This document shows positions 37,233 to 46,634 of a DNA stretch of 64,000 bases, in pieces. The position numbers were made by a program, and so were the translations under genes. The stretch is from NCBI RefSeq assembly GCF_029852145.1, contig NC_079973.1:4774001-4838000 (forward strand), read 5' to 3'. A model generated the notes under the pieces. That model was not told the origin of the DNA. It made no database searches and was given only the letters and a program-made list of their open reading frames with translations. The stretch is from Microplitis mediator (lineage: Eukaryota > Arthropoda > Insecta > Hymenoptera > Braconidae). The first letter of the stretch is position 1, and every line of letters begins with the position of its first letter.

Positions 37233-38776
37233 GGAATTGATTTGTTGAAAAAAAAAAATCAAAAAATTGTTAATCGTCTCCTAATTTCAGGATCATAAAA
37301 TATTTCAACACCGACGGTGGTATTATTTTAACACCGCTTTCGGTGTTGAAATTTAACACCTACACCGTCTGGACTTACCCCGTTTTTTTACACTGTAAAA
37401 AATCGGGAGTGAATTCGGAGCGATTATGAATTTTATTTCAATCTGAATCCGTTCCGTCATTCGGAGTAAATAAGAAATTTTTCTTTTCAGCGGAGTGATC
37501 TGGATTTTATTTAAATCCACATTTACTTCGATTCGGAGTTTCAATATTAAAATAAATTTTACTCCGAAGGGATTAAATAAATAAATAGTCATCCGCTCCG
37601 TATTTACTCCGGATTTAATCCACGTTCCCTCCGCAAATTTTTTACACTGGACAGTTTAGTATTTAAAAAAGTTATTTAAATTTAAAATCTTCCACAAGCT
37701 AAGCGGAAGATAGTACAGATACATATGGATATGTGCACCTTTTGCGCACAGTACGCTCGAGTGAAACCGTGGCCTCATAAAACGCTGTCATTATGCACTA
37801 AAACTTGATGCCGTCACCATACAACCTTGACTCGGGTCAGTCCTCTATCATCATATTATATACAGCTTTCAGTGTAGTCTGCTAAGCTATCCTACATGCA
37901 GTCTTTAGCTTGTGTGTTGCACCAGACAGTTCTCTTCACTCTTCACGCCCCGCGTGTTTCCCTTCTCACTCGTCATGCTTATATCCTCGGTCTTCTGCTC
38001 CCACGAGATCACCAATCGTGTTCTCCATCGACGTCCATCCACCTATCCACCATAACTACTTCGTTGTTATTTTTATCAGCTATTTTGTCTTTATTATCTC
38101 GAACAAAAAATTTATTTACGTCCGCTAATTTTTTAGCCAGTGTCTGACTGTTTTAAATAAACGGCCCATAAATAACACACTCATATTTATTTTATTTAAA
38201 TAATTTTATGTTTCATCTTTTACAGTAACGGAAAGCTACAATAGTTACGTAAACTCGATGTACGCCGGCAATGGACAATTTGCAGCTCCTTGTACTCCAA
38301 GTCCACCACGAGGACCCGGTGGCGTACCCACGAGTGTTATTCAAGCAGCGACGAGTTCTGTGTCCGACGATTTGTACCTTCTGGAGCTCGGGTTTCCACC
38401 CCGTGCTAAAAAAAATAAACTGAAGAAAGCGCGACAGGGCGAGGGCGCGACGGTCAAGAGAAAATCACGCGAAGGATCGACGACTTATTTGTGGGAATTT
38501 TTACTAAAGTTACTGCAAGATCGAGAGTACTGTCCACGGTACATAAAGTGGACGAATCGTGAAAGAGGAGTCTTCAAACTTGTTGACAGCAAAGCTGTGT
38601 CTCGATTATGGGGCCTGCATAAAAATAAACCAGACATGAATTACGAAACCATGGGCCGGGCACTCAGATATTATTATCAGCGGGGTATTTTGGCTAAAGT
38701 TGATGGACAGAGGCTGGTTTACCAGTTTGTTGATGTACCAAAAGATATAATCGAGATCGACTGTACAGGAGCGTGA
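18313..38776 (+). CDS. E74-type ETS transcription factor, B-like isoform, five coding exons
   Basis: Joined exons 18313-18634, 26337-26585, 27357-27524, 27654-27893 and 38226-38776 give 1,530 nt, i.e. 509 residues and a stop. Every junction is phase 1 with GT-AG ends. The last exon encodes a complete ETS winged-helix domain (about residues 411-495) almost identical to insect Eip74EF, including the recognition-helix arginines R471 and R474 that contact GGA in this family. The family is nuclear; in Drosophila, E74 is an early ecdysone-response gene with alternative A and B N-termini. The N-terminus here (acidic, PLDLS at residues 6-10) is of the shorter-promoter type. No E74A-type first exon was recognised upstream, so it may lie outside the window or be too diverged. 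Family identity is very secure; the isoform label is an inference. Confidence 0.93.
20285..20484 (+). mobile_element. Family A palindromic MITE, copy 4a
   Basis: It begins ATGGTACTAAAGTTAGCGG and ends GTTAACTTTATGATC, with the internal GCACTTGTAG / CTACACGTGC pair. It overlaps copy 4b by a few bases at the shared ATGATC. Confidence 0.75.
20479..20678 (-). mobile_element. Family A palindromic MITE, copy 4b
   Basis: The opposite-oriented end type comes first (ATGATCTCAAAGTCAGCAG) and it finishes GACGTCGGCTAACTTCAG. Strand is arbitrary for a near-palindrome; it is set by the position of the GACGTC motif. Confidence 0.7.
22404..22439. repeat. (AT)n microsatellite
   Basis: An uninterrupted AT dinucleotide run inside E74 intron 1. 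Confidence 0.95.
23725..24690. repeat. Family E array of GCGCAAGAAA / TTTCTTGGCGC motifs
   Basis: Nearly 1 kb is built from alternating direct and inverted copies of TTTCTTGGCGCAAGAAAAA and related GAAAATTTTCTTGG motifs. Within it, a unit of about 156 bp is duplicated in tandem (ATTACGAAATGGAAACAAAA first at about 24,132 and again at about 24,288). The open frames in this block follow the repeat and are not genes. A lone fragment lies at 9910-10,090. Confidence 0.75.
25932..26309 (+). other. Coding-like open frame upstream of E74 exon 2
   Basis: A frame open for about 125 codons has unusually balanced composition for this intron and a protein-like beginning (IIFPDIDELVEKLLNEPDGS, then an ERKVETLQWVKESLQ segment). 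A good acceptor, GATTTTCCAG, ends at 25,939 but enters in phase 2, whereas exon 1 leaves in phase 1, so the two cannot be joined without a stop. No strong donor is visible. GATG|GTAGTG at 25,996 would match exon 2's phase but leaves most of the open frame unused. It could be an alternative exon of another E74 isoform, a relic, or chance. Confidence 0.3.
26337..26585 (+). CDS. E74 coding exon 2
   Basis: Acceptor TTACAG, donor GTAACT, 249 nt, residues 108-190. It encodes a run with GLAAVKAEPGS, followed by Gln/His/Pro/Ser-rich sequence, the kind of disordered activation region found N-terminal to E74 ETS domains. Entry in phase 1 from exon 1 gives Leu at the junction. Confidence 0.85.
26586..27356 (+). 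other. E74 intron 2 with a family C repeat fragment
   Basis: GT-AG intron of 771 bp. About 27,148-27,293 contains a single family C unit (CCGAGTGATTACGGATTTT ... CATTTACTCCGCAAATTTT). Otherwise nothing is recognised. Confidence 0.7.
27357..27524 (+). CDS. E74 coding exon 3
   Basis: 168 nt, residues 191-246, with acceptor AATTAG and donor GTAATT. It encodes SLPASPADSGVSDVESSTSS followed by an Asn/Leu-rich stretch with LLLKARLNP. I recognise this as the conserved block just inside insect E74 proteins. Both junctions are phase 1. Confidence 0.9.
27654..27893 (+). CDS. E74 coding exon 4 (His/Pro-rich) with a NAGNAG acceptor
   Basis: 240 nt, residues 247-326, very rich in His and Pro, including a run of six His. 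Upstream is TAGCAG: splicing after TAG begins the exon at 27,654, and splicing after CAG begins it at 27,657, removing one residue in frame. The donor is a consensus GTAAGT. Confidence 0.82.
29139..29490. repeat. Tandem repeat, about 178-bp period
   Basis: TTACCACTTATTCGATTTATG followed by a conserved stretch (TAATTTATAATRA, GAATTTATAAAATAA, AATCAGTATCTA) occurs at 29,139 and again at 29,317. A third, decayed unit follows. Within E74 intron 4. Confidence 0.65.
31434..31478. repeat. (AT)n microsatellite
   Basis: An uninterrupted AT dinucleotide run in E74 intron 4. Confidence 0.95.
32530..32561. repeat. (TCTCT)n pentanucleotide microsatellite
   Basis: Six tandem TCTCT units in a pyrimidine-rich stretch of E74 intron 4. 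Confidence 0.9.
33732..33760. repeat. (GAA)n microsatellite
   Basis: Nine consecutive AGA/GAA triplets in E74 intron 4. Confidence 0.92.
34163..34300. repeat. 24-bp GA-rich minisatellite
   Basis: Six head-to-tail units of the type GAGACAGAGATATTGGAGG, alternating ATATTGG and ATATTTG. The 24-bp period keeps all frames open on the minus strand and yields a repeated octapeptide-like translation, which is an artefact of the repeat. Confidence 0.85.
36171..36183 (+). promoter_or_regulatory. Candidate ecdysone response element
   Basis: AGGTCAGTGAAGC matches the palindromic EcR/USP consensus RGKTCANTGAMCY at 12 of 13 positions. It lies in intron 4 of E74, whose Drosophila orthologue is a direct ecdysone target. 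A weaker core (GGTCAGTGAC) occurs at 34,642. Confidence 0.35.
36764..37395 (+). mobile_element. Family B MITE with nested family A, copy 1
   Basis: It starts CACTGTAAAAAGAGCGGTG and ends CCCCGTTTTTTTACACTG; the termini are inverted copies of a CACTGTAAAAA type. A family A element sits inside at 37,076-37,296 after CAGTTAAATATT. The right end shares CACTG with an abutting family C unit. No coding capacity. Confidence 0.75.
37076..37296 (+). mobile_element. Family A palindromic MITE, copy 5 (nested in B)
   Basis: From ATGATACTGAAGTTACCCG to CTAATTTCAGGATCAT, with the internal GCACCTGTAG / CTACATGAGC pair and a poly-T expansion. Flanks TAAATATT and AAAATATT form a 7-of-8 target-duplication match. 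Confidence 0.82.
37391..37650 (+). mobile_element. Family C element, single unit
   Basis: CACTGTAAAAAATCGGGAGTG at the left faces CTCCGCAAATTTTTTACACTG at the right, an inverted terminal pair. The interior matches units of the array at 16,247-16,935. Confidence 0.7.
38226..38776 (+). CDS. E74 coding exon 5 with the ETS domain
   Basis: Acceptor TTTTACAG; residues 327-509; stop TGA at 38,774. The exon carries a conserved SDDLYLLELGFPPRAKKNK segment, a basic stretch, and then the full ETS domain: TTYLWEFLLKLLQDREYCP, WTNRERGVFKLVDSKAVSRLWG, HKNKPDMNYETMGRALRYYYQ, QRLVYQFVDVPKDIIEID. It ends 12 residues after the domain, as in insect E74. A polyadenylation signal AATAAA lies at 39,146-39,151. 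Confidence 0.98.
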
Positions 38777-39916
38777 GATAAGGCTTTTTTTAAGTAATTA
38801 TTAATTGATAATAATAATTATTCGTTAATTAATTAATTATTATTTTATCTTATTATTATTAATATTAATTGGATAAATTAATTTTTGTAAATTAATTTGG
38901 TTGTGTCGAGCTCTTCCTGCCAAATAGTGTCAACATATTGATGCAACTCAACGCTAAATGTTGTACCCTCTCTGACTCCATTAATTTGTTATTATTAATT
39001 TTATTATTATTGTTATTATCATCATAATTATTAATTATACTGTTTATTTACGTACTAAAAAAAATAATTTGACAATTGTAATTATTAGTAACATTTTCAC
39101 AAGCAAGATTACTAAACCCGCAGTTATTTTGTCTGGATACGGGACAATAAATTTTTAGAAAAATTATAAATTTTCAAATGATATTATTTTTGACGTATAA
39201 ATGTTTGTATATTTATAAAATTTATAGACTTTTAAGTCGTACGGTAAATTATGGTGCTCGTACTGTTGTAATTTTTATGAGGAAAAAAAAAAAAAAAACT
39301 GGCAATTTACTTAACTTGTATAGAATTTTTAATAAAAATTGTAAATTTTTAAAGTTCTAAATTATTTATTGTACATTTAATAATTTTATAATAAATAAAA
39401 GTATAAAAAAAATTGTTATTGGGAAGGAAAATTAAAGATTGATATGGGGGAAAAAAAAAGTTGTGAATTATAAAGAAATGTGGGCTGTGAAATGGTTTAA
39501 AAAAATGCGCTTTTCGGGAAAGAGGGCAGAATGTGTGGACGTATGTCTTTAAATAAATAAATAAATAAATAAAAAAGAAAATATAAATATCTGTACGAAT
39601 GAGTGTCGCCATGTGCGGAGCCAAGAGCTCAGGGAGGGTCACACTGTATATTTTTAAAAAACAAATTTTAAAAATGGGATATTAATTAAAAGGTAAAAGC
39701 TGGTGCTGGCTAACTGTACAAGAGGTCCAAGAATGTTATTGAGCAATTCGTTTTGTTATTGGTCGGATAAATTTAAAAAAAAAAATTATAATTAAAAAAT
39801 ACAATCTAAATTTTTTGTAAATATTATTATATTTAAAAAATAAATAATAAGGTATGAGACTTAGTACCCGATCAGGAAACTAGTACCCGATTACTCGAGT
39901 ATTTGAATAATATCTA
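38777..39916. other. Probable E74 3' UTR and AT-rich flank
   Basis: AT-rich with repeated ATTATTATT tracts. AATAAA at 39,146-39,151 is a plausible polyadenylation signal; later AT-rich matches exist. Open frames here are low-complexity. Confidence 0.45.
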
Positions 39917-40616
39917 CACTGTAAAAAAAACGGGGTAAGTCCACGCGGTGTAGGTATTGAAATTTTCGGTGTTTGAAGTATTTTACGATCCTGAAATTAG
40001 TAGATGATTAAAAATTTTTGGATTTTTTTTTCAATGTCAATTTCAAAAAAAAAAAAAACTAAAAATATGCACATGTAGAAAATTAAAAAATCTACTGATG
40101 CAATTTTTTTTTTTTATAATTTATTGTTCTTAAAAAAATCCCAACATTGTTAGACGTCGGCTAACTTATGATACTGAATAATAATTTTTGACTTTTTTTT
40201 TACACGATAAATTATAAAAAAAAAAATATTTGAAAAAATTGCACGTGTAGTTTTTTGAATTTTCTACATGTGCATATTTTAAGTTTTTTTTTTTTTTAAA
40301 TTAAATCCTCGAAAACAAAATTTGAAAATTTTTAACTGTCTGTCACTTTCAGAATCATGCCAACTTCAGTATCATAATATTTAACTGTGAATATTTTCAC
40401 TAAGTAGTTTCATTAATTAATTAAATTATTGGTTGAAATTGGGCGTAAAATTGTATAATTTTTAAATAAATTGCGTATAACATAAATAAGTACACAGCAA
40501 AATGGAAATTACCTCCAGATAATATTCATTAAATTTTTATATTTTTTTATCTACTAGTAAATTTTTTTTTCAAATTTCTATACGTAGAATTTTTTCTACA
40601 CCGCTATTTTTACAGT
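39917..40616 (-). mobile_element. Family B MITE with nested family A, copy 2
   Basis: The reverse complement of the 36,764 element: TACACCGCTATTTTTACAGTA at its right end matches that element's left end. Family A sequence (39,985-40,375) lies at the same internal site, next to AATATTTAACTG. Here the nested part is double, one A copy inside or beside another. Confidence 0.75.
39985..40375 (-). mobile_element. Two family A MITE copies nested in family B
   Basis: One copy runs from ACGATCCTGAAATTAG to GACGTCGGCTAACTT. A second begins ATGATACTGAATAATAATT and ends CTTTCAGAATCAT. A leftover terminus, CCAACTTCAGTATCAT, follows at 40,360-40,375. This suggests the second inserted near the end of the first. 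Confidence 0.7.
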
Positions 40617-41535
40617 ATATATTTACTAAATATATATACAAATTCATGAAGTGATCTACTAGTTCCCTGATCAAGTACTAGATCTTTAACCTTGCAAACA
40701 AAAAAACAAAAAAAAAGAAAACAAATTACATGTTTAGTAAGTTCTATTAAAATATTATATAATAGTATATGATATATAATATAAATATATATTGTATGTT
40801 ATGTCATTAAATCAGTGAGTGTCGATGTGTCTCTGTGAGATGTATTACACCACATCAGGGATCAAGGACGAGGATGCATATAAACTACATATATGACTCT
40901 TGTGGGTATTAACATACCCATTAATAATATTACTATAATAATTATTATTGAATTATTACTATATATAAATAAAGATATAAATATATATTGTCAAAGTACA
41001 ACATTTGTACCAATCTCATAATTGACCAATGCTCAGATTAATTGTTTAAAAAGTTATTGATATGAAATATTAAATTTTCATTGACCAGCGCACATTTTAA
41101 AATAAATAAATAAAATAAACAAACAGCTTCCATGATTTTATACCGAAGCCAATAATTTAATTAGTGCGTTACCCTCTCCCTGATCAACCTGGGACATTGT
41201 AATATTATAAATATTAATTATTTAATTAATTAATGAGTAATAATAAAATTATAACATTTAATAAAGTTTATTATATTATTTATTCACGCACTGGCGCGCG
41301 TTGTGAGCTTTTAAGAGTAAACATAATTAAATAATATTAATATAATTAATAATTATAATATGTCATAGTAACAATTTTGTATATAAAACAAAGTATCATT
41401 AAAGAAAATATTAAGATATCTATCATAGTTTTAATTGTTGTTTAATGTAAAGACAAATTAAGACGTAATTAAATTTTATAATGATAATAATAATTATTAT
41501 TGTAAAGTAAATAAATATATTGTTGGATACGTAAC
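40617..41535. other. AT-rich gene-free DNA
   Basis: Short-period AT repeats only; no gene, RNA or element boundary recognised. Confidence 0.5.
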
Positions 41536-41543
41536 GTACCCAG

Positions 41544-42511
41544 TAGGGTGGTCGTTAAAAATGTAATTTTTTCAGACGTCTCATAAAAAGCTTCTTAGTG
41601 AAAAAATACATGGGGAATTTGGTTTTTTTTTTTAAGTAAAAAGATCACGTGTCAGTTTATTTTTATGATCCTGAAGTTAACAGATAATTAAAAATTTTCG
41701 GATTTTTTTTCCAGCGGATAAATTACAAAAAAATAAAAACTAAAAATATGCACTTGTAGGGAATTTAAAAAACTACAGGTGCAATTTTTTCAAATTTTTT
41801 TTTTTTTTAATTTACCGTCTAAAATAAAATCCAAAAATTATTAGACGTCCGCTAACTTCAGTATCATTTATTTTTGAATACAATCGCGGATTTTTTTTAA
41901 ATATCTCATGAAATATGCAGATTAAAGGAAAAAATCATAGGAACAATTTTGTAGGGAATTAAATTCTGCACAAAAAAGGTCATATTTATTTTTTTTATAA
42001 AATGTGTATTTCCGAAGATATTTTTAAAAAACTTTTATGACCTTATGAATGGAGCGTTTTAAGGATTACAAATTTTTAAAATAAAATTTTTCTAAGTATA
42101 TAAAAACTATAACAAGCAGATTCATGTTACGAGTTACGAAGTTGTCTATATTTAAGACAAAACGTAAATTTTACCATTCGTAATCTTTTGAATGCTCAAT
42201 TGATAAGGTCTAAAAAAGTTTTTTTAAAATCTCTTCGTAAATACACATTTTATTAAAAAAATGTACATGACCTTTTTTGTAGAAAATTCAATTTCCTACA
42301 AAATTGTTCCTATGGTTTTTTCCTTTAATCTGCATATTTCATGAGATATTTCAAAAAAACCGCGGTTGTATCGAAAAATGAATTTTGATTGTCCGCGAGC
42401 ACGTGGTCTTTTTACTTAAAAAAAAAAAAAAAAAACCAAAATCCCCACGTATTTTTTCACTAAGAAGCTTTTTATACGCCTGATAAAATTAAATTTTTAA
42501 CGACCACCCTA
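41544..42511. mobile_element. 968-bp foldback hAT-type element with an 8-bp target duplication
   Basis: Termini TAGGGTGGTCGTTAAAAAT and ATTTTTAACGACCACCCTA are perfect inverted repeats at their outer ends, and much of the interior is inverted as well (for example CTCATGAAATATGCAGATTAAAGG with its reverse complement). GTACCCAG flanks both sides (41,536-41,543 and 42,512-42,519). The TAGGG terminus with an 8-bp duplication is typical of the hAT superfamily. There is no transposase frame, so it is non-autonomous. A family A MITE is nested at 41,665-41,867. Confidence 0.88.
41665..41867 (-). mobile_element. Family A palindromic MITE, copy 7 (nested in hAT-type element)
   Basis: From ATGATCCTGAAGTTAACAG to GCTAACTTCAGTATCAT. 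It is flanked on both sides by TTATTTTT, an exact 8-bp target duplication. This is one of the best-defined copies for setting family boundaries. Confidence 0.9.
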
Positions 42512-42519
42512 GTACCCAG

Positions 42520-43320
42520 TGTGTGTTACCTACGAAAAAAAGTAAAACTTATTTTAAATAATAATCATAAATTAACGTAATTGGGTATGAAAAACGTGTA
42601 AAGCTCATTAGTGCTCTCTTAATTATTAAACTGTTTTGTTTCATTTATTTTTTGTAATTAAAATTTTTAAATTTAATTTACACTTCAGTTTTTTTTTTCA
42701 ATTTTATAATCCAACAAACGAATTAAATTTTATAATTAAAAAAAAAACTGTACAGTGATTAAATGCTGCCAATAATGCCTGTGACGATCCCACGCATTTT
42801 TTGAAAATATCTTTTTACTAAAATTATACGGATAGTCGTGAAGAAAATAATAATTATTATAATTATAGAAAAAAAAAAAAGTAAATAAATAAATCAGCAT
42901 AACAATGAATATATTCCGGGACGCCAGACATACTAATGATACAAAGCAAATTGCCTTTATATAATTACAAAGACATGTTGCCTTTTATAAAAAAAAAATA
43001 ATAATAAATAACAAATATTAAAAAAAAACAAAATCCTTTATACGTATCACGATAATACTCTCATTGTCTCATCGTCAGTACTTAAAAAAAAATAAAAAAA
43101 ATATATGTCATGTTCCCTTGACCCAATTATATATTACTTTGAAAAAGATTAAGAGATTTTAATAAATTTTAATTATAAAAATAAAATATAAATGATAAAT
43201 TTTAATACGCAAATATTTGGAAGCGATATATTACTACGTGTATTTGAATAAATTATATTATATAAATTTAGATATATATATAAATATAAATCTAAACTAA
43301 ATTAATGAAAAACAAAGTGC
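42520..43320. other. AT-rich gene-free DNA
   Basis: No gene recognised; A/T homopolymers and ATAATA runs only. Confidence 0.5.
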
Positions 43321-43705
43321 GCGTGAATGTATCAGACATCAGACAAATTTTTAATTATAAATAAATAGAGTAAATAATTAAAAAAAAAACATTTTGAAAA
43401 AATGCGCATTTAAAAAAATTCAAAATTAATAAGTGCATTTTTTCGAAATATTTTTTTTTTAATTATTTCTCTATTTATTTTGAATTTTAAATCTGTCTGA
43501 TGTCTTCTACTTCACACTCATTGTGAATGTAGCAGACAATTTATAAATTTGAAATAAATATATAAATTTAGTGAAATAATGAAATTTAAAAAAATGCGCT
43601 GATTTTCCATTGATCTAAACGCGCATTTTTTTATTTTTATTCTACTCACATTTTATTTGTTTATTTTAAAAATTTAAAAATTGTCGTCAGTTACATTCAC
43701 ACTCA
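43321..43705 (+). mobile_element. Two adjacent family M MITE copies
   Basis: 43,321-43,520 runs from GTGAATGTATCAGACATCAG to GATGTCTTCTACTTCACACTCA. 43,521-43,705 runs from TTGTGAATGTAGCAGAC to GTCAGTTACATTCACACTCA. Both have TGCGC(A) palindromic centres. They resemble the copy at 2776-2973. Confidence 0.7.
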
Positions 43706-45140
43706 GAAAAAAAAAACAAATTAATAATAATAATGATAAAAATAAAACAAACAGTACAATTGACGAAGCAAGTACCTACATCAATATAAGCAACTTTTAT
43801 TAATTGAATTCAAAAATATGAAGTTATAAAATTTTTAAATATTTGTAATACACGGTATAAATTTTTAAACATACAAACAAACAAACAAACAAACAATTAT
43901 TTAATACAACATTTTTTTAGGTTTATTATATATATAAATATATAATTGATCACATTACTATTTAAATATTATAACAGATAAGACTTTATTATATAAATAG
44001 GCTACATAATTATTTGTAAAATGTGAAAATATTATTATTATAATTATTAATATTAATATTAATATTATTATTATTATATAAATTTGACATTAAGGAACTC
44101 TAATGTAACGTTCTGTGATTCGTTGTTTCTAGGTGAAATTTAATAAAAACAATACTGTATCATATCTTAATTAGTTTTATTAATTAATTGCCTATCTGTA
44201 TGTATATATATATGTTTCTTTTATCTTCTTCATAATTTAATCCTCATAAATTATTTAACATATTTAGTTATCAGTTATTATTATATTTTTAAATATATCA
44301 GGAAGACTTATGACATATCCGTTGATAAAATCTTTAGATTAATATTTTTTATCAAAATATATAAATAAATAAAAGATATCAGTTGTACTTCGGTGCTACG
44401 CGCAATAACAATTATTTTACTTTTTAAATTGGATATTGTTAATTATTTATTAGTGTCTATTAATATACTTGATATCTACTTTTATAGTAATAGCAATAAA
44501 ATCTATATATATTTTTTGTATAGATTTTAATTTCCTGTTTTAAAAAATTTAAGTTGAAAACAGGAAATAACACGGTATCGAAAATTATTTAAATCTCATA
44601 CTTTCTAATGATAGTTCATTTTTTAATTACGTATAATTTTGATAATATTAGAAAGACGATATATCTTTAAATATTTTAGGATCATATTTATTGATAATAA
44701 TAATATTTTTAATTTTGATAAATTTCCATACGTCATAATTATTTTCCAATTTATTTATTTCCCGTTTTTTTATATAATTTCTTAGTAGTGTAGGAAAGTT
44801 TTTTTCTTGGCATGAGGAAACCCCATCAAAAAAATCTATACAGGACTCCAGCCTCGATGACGTTTTTGGATGGATTCCCATATGGTTTCCTATAGGAATT
44901 CAGCATAGATCTCGATATAGATTCTCACATGCCAAATCCATATGGGAATCTAGTATGGATTCCCATGTGGATTTTTACGATTATTTCCCATGAGAATTTG
45001 CACCATGTCAAAATCCATATGGGAATCTTGTATGAATTAGGAATTAGGAAAATTAACAAAAAAACCGTCACGTTGTTGATACAAATCAATTAATGAAAAA
45101 AAAAAAAAATATCCTAACAATTGGCGTATTAATATCAGGC
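43706..45140. other. AT-rich gene-free DNA with a CCATATGGGAATC repeat
   Basis: About 44,865-45,035 contains several direct and inverted copies of CCATATGGGAATCTAG / GATTCCCATATGG spaced tens of bases apart. The rest is AT-rich with no gene. Confidence 0.5.
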
Positions 45141-45149
45141 AATTAAAAA

Positions 45150-45420
45150 TTATCGTCTCCTCTGGATCGTTAACCAGCCAAGACGCATTCTATATTGTGT
45201 TATATGCTCATATCGTGGTAGATGGTGAATGAATCGGATGCATCAGGCGTTGAATTTTCTTTGCAGTTTAGTTTGAAAATTACGAGAAATGTTAGTGTAT
45301 AGAGCACTCTGTAGTCGAAGATCGGTAAAATGAGAGTAGCAACTAGACGTCTACGCATAGTTGTATTTAGAATTTTATTATTTACTTTTATGCGAGCAAG
45401 ATTGCTCATAGCTCGATTAT
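45150..45420 (-). pseudogene. Decayed non-LTR retrotransposon reverse transcriptase fragment
   Basis: On the minus strand, LRRRLVATLILPIFDY-type sequence (MRRRLVATLILPIFDYR) continues in another frame as LQRKFNA*CIRFIHHLP and then RYEHITQYRMRLGWLTIQRR. This order (RRRLV..L.LP.FDY, LQR..NACIRFI, YR..LGWL) is the region after the RT active site in Jockey/RTE-like elements. At least one frameshift and one stop separate the pieces, so it is dead. The catalytic YxDD region is not visible and the element is heavily 5'-truncated. Only about 90 residues are covered, so the clade is uncertain. Confidence 0.7.
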
Positions 45421-46140
45421 TTGTAGAAATTATCTACTCATACCAAGATAACATATTTTCAATTAATAATCCAAGATGAGCCTTAAATGAACCTACTACT
45501 CGACCATGTAATTCAAATTCGATTAGTATTATTTGAGGCTCTTTGATCACCATTTGAGGCTTCTTGAGAATCTTTGAGAATCATTGGAGGCTCAAAATGC
45601 TTTTTTTTTTACTCAGTGAGACTGGATTGAGGCTTACTTGGGTTCGATGAGGCTAGATTGAGGCTAGATATTGTGACCCGGGCAGTTTTACAGCTTGTTA
45701 TATGAATTAATATACTCTCATCAAAATTCGTACTTTTGAATCCTAAAAAATTTCTTACACTTAATAAACGCAGCCCCACCTTTAATTACCATTGATATAA
45801 ATTTAAAACTCAATCCAATCATTTTTAATTTCAATTCCCAAGTAAGTTTAATTTAAAATATCGCAATGTCCAATTAAATTCAAAATCAACCAATTAATTA
45901 TTTTTTTTCAAATTTCATTAACTAGAATCCGCTTTTGGTGCCAGATAATTAAAAGTTGACACTAATCTGAATAAAAATGTCATTAAATTAATTTTTTTTT
46001 AATACCCTAGAGCTATAATGTCGCAACGATTTTAAATTTCAAAATTTCCCGGTCAAAGCGGCCATTTTGGGATAAACTAACACTAGTGCACATACACATT
46101 TATGTCTACAATTTATTTACATTCATAGATGATATTAAGT
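45421..46140. other. AT-rich DNA upstream of alpha-spectrin
   Basis: About 45,480-45,680 contains decayed repeat phrases (GAGGCTTCTTGAGAATCTTTGAG, GATTGAGGCTAGAT). No gene. Confidence 0.45.
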
Positions 46141-46149
46141 GGTGGCGTG

Positions 46150-46484
46150 AGCATCAGTTTTAATTTTACCAGTGACTCAGTACTCAGTAATTCCACAGAA
46201 TTCATCGAGAATTGACGTTAATCTGGAGTAAGTGTTTCAAATAATTAAATAACAATTATTATTAAGTAGTAACAATTAATAAAAAAAATATATAAGTATA
46301 TATAGATATATGTATTGTTAAAAAATAATTTGTATATAATTTTAGGAGTGAATTAAGCGATTGCGCAGTGAAAAAAACAGTTTATTGATTACCGTTACTA
46401 AATATCTGACCCGTAAGTTTATTTGCCACACCCGGCAGCCATTTTGGGCCTATCCCGTTTCTTGGGTGTTGATAATCATCAACA
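46150..46484 (+). promoter_or_regulatory. Alpha-spectrin promoter and 5' UTR with leader intron
   Basis: TCAGTT at 46,154 fits an arthropod initiator. CTGGA|GTAAGTG at 46,228 is a strong donor, and TTTTAG at 46,345 a plausible acceptor, so a 118-bp intron probably splits the leader. The second leader exon runs into the ATG at 46,485 (context CAACAATGG). The start site is inferred. Confidence 0.5.
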
Positions 46485-46634
46485 ATGGATCAAATAACTC
46501 CGAAAGAAGTCAGGATTCTTGAGAATCCGGAAGACATACAGGAAAGACGTGAACAGGTGCTTGGAAGATATGCTAATTTTAAATCAGAAGCACGCAGCAA
46601 ACGTGACAAGCTCGAGGACTCCCGTCGTTTTCAG
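46485..46634 (+). CDS. Alpha-spectrin coding exon 1
   Basis: Fifty codons, MDQITPKEVRILENPEDIQE and onwards to DKLEDSRRFQ, ending at a GTACGT donor in phase 0. It carries the lone helix that joins beta-spectrin's partial repeat at the tetramer site. Too short to be obvious as an isolated frame, but it matches the known N-terminus of insect alpha-spectrin. Confidence 0.96.

Larger units (their letters stand above)
27894..38225 (+). other. E74 intron 4 (10.3 kb)
   Basis: Starts GTAAGT, ends TTTTACAG. It holds tandem and simple repeats, composite MITEs at 36,764-37,650, a GA-rich minisatellite at about 34,163-34,300, and candidate ecdysone response elements near 34,642 and 36,171. GC-richer islands at about 32,280-32,560, 35,470-35,700 and 37,890-38,060 have open frames without recognisable domains; I do not call exons there. 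Confidence 0.75.

Noticed and set aside
44648..44881. 77-codon minus-strand frame beside the CCATATGGGAATC repeat
   Set aside because: No similarity to a known family by eye; it overlaps repeat sequence and has Ile/Lys/Asn-biased composition.
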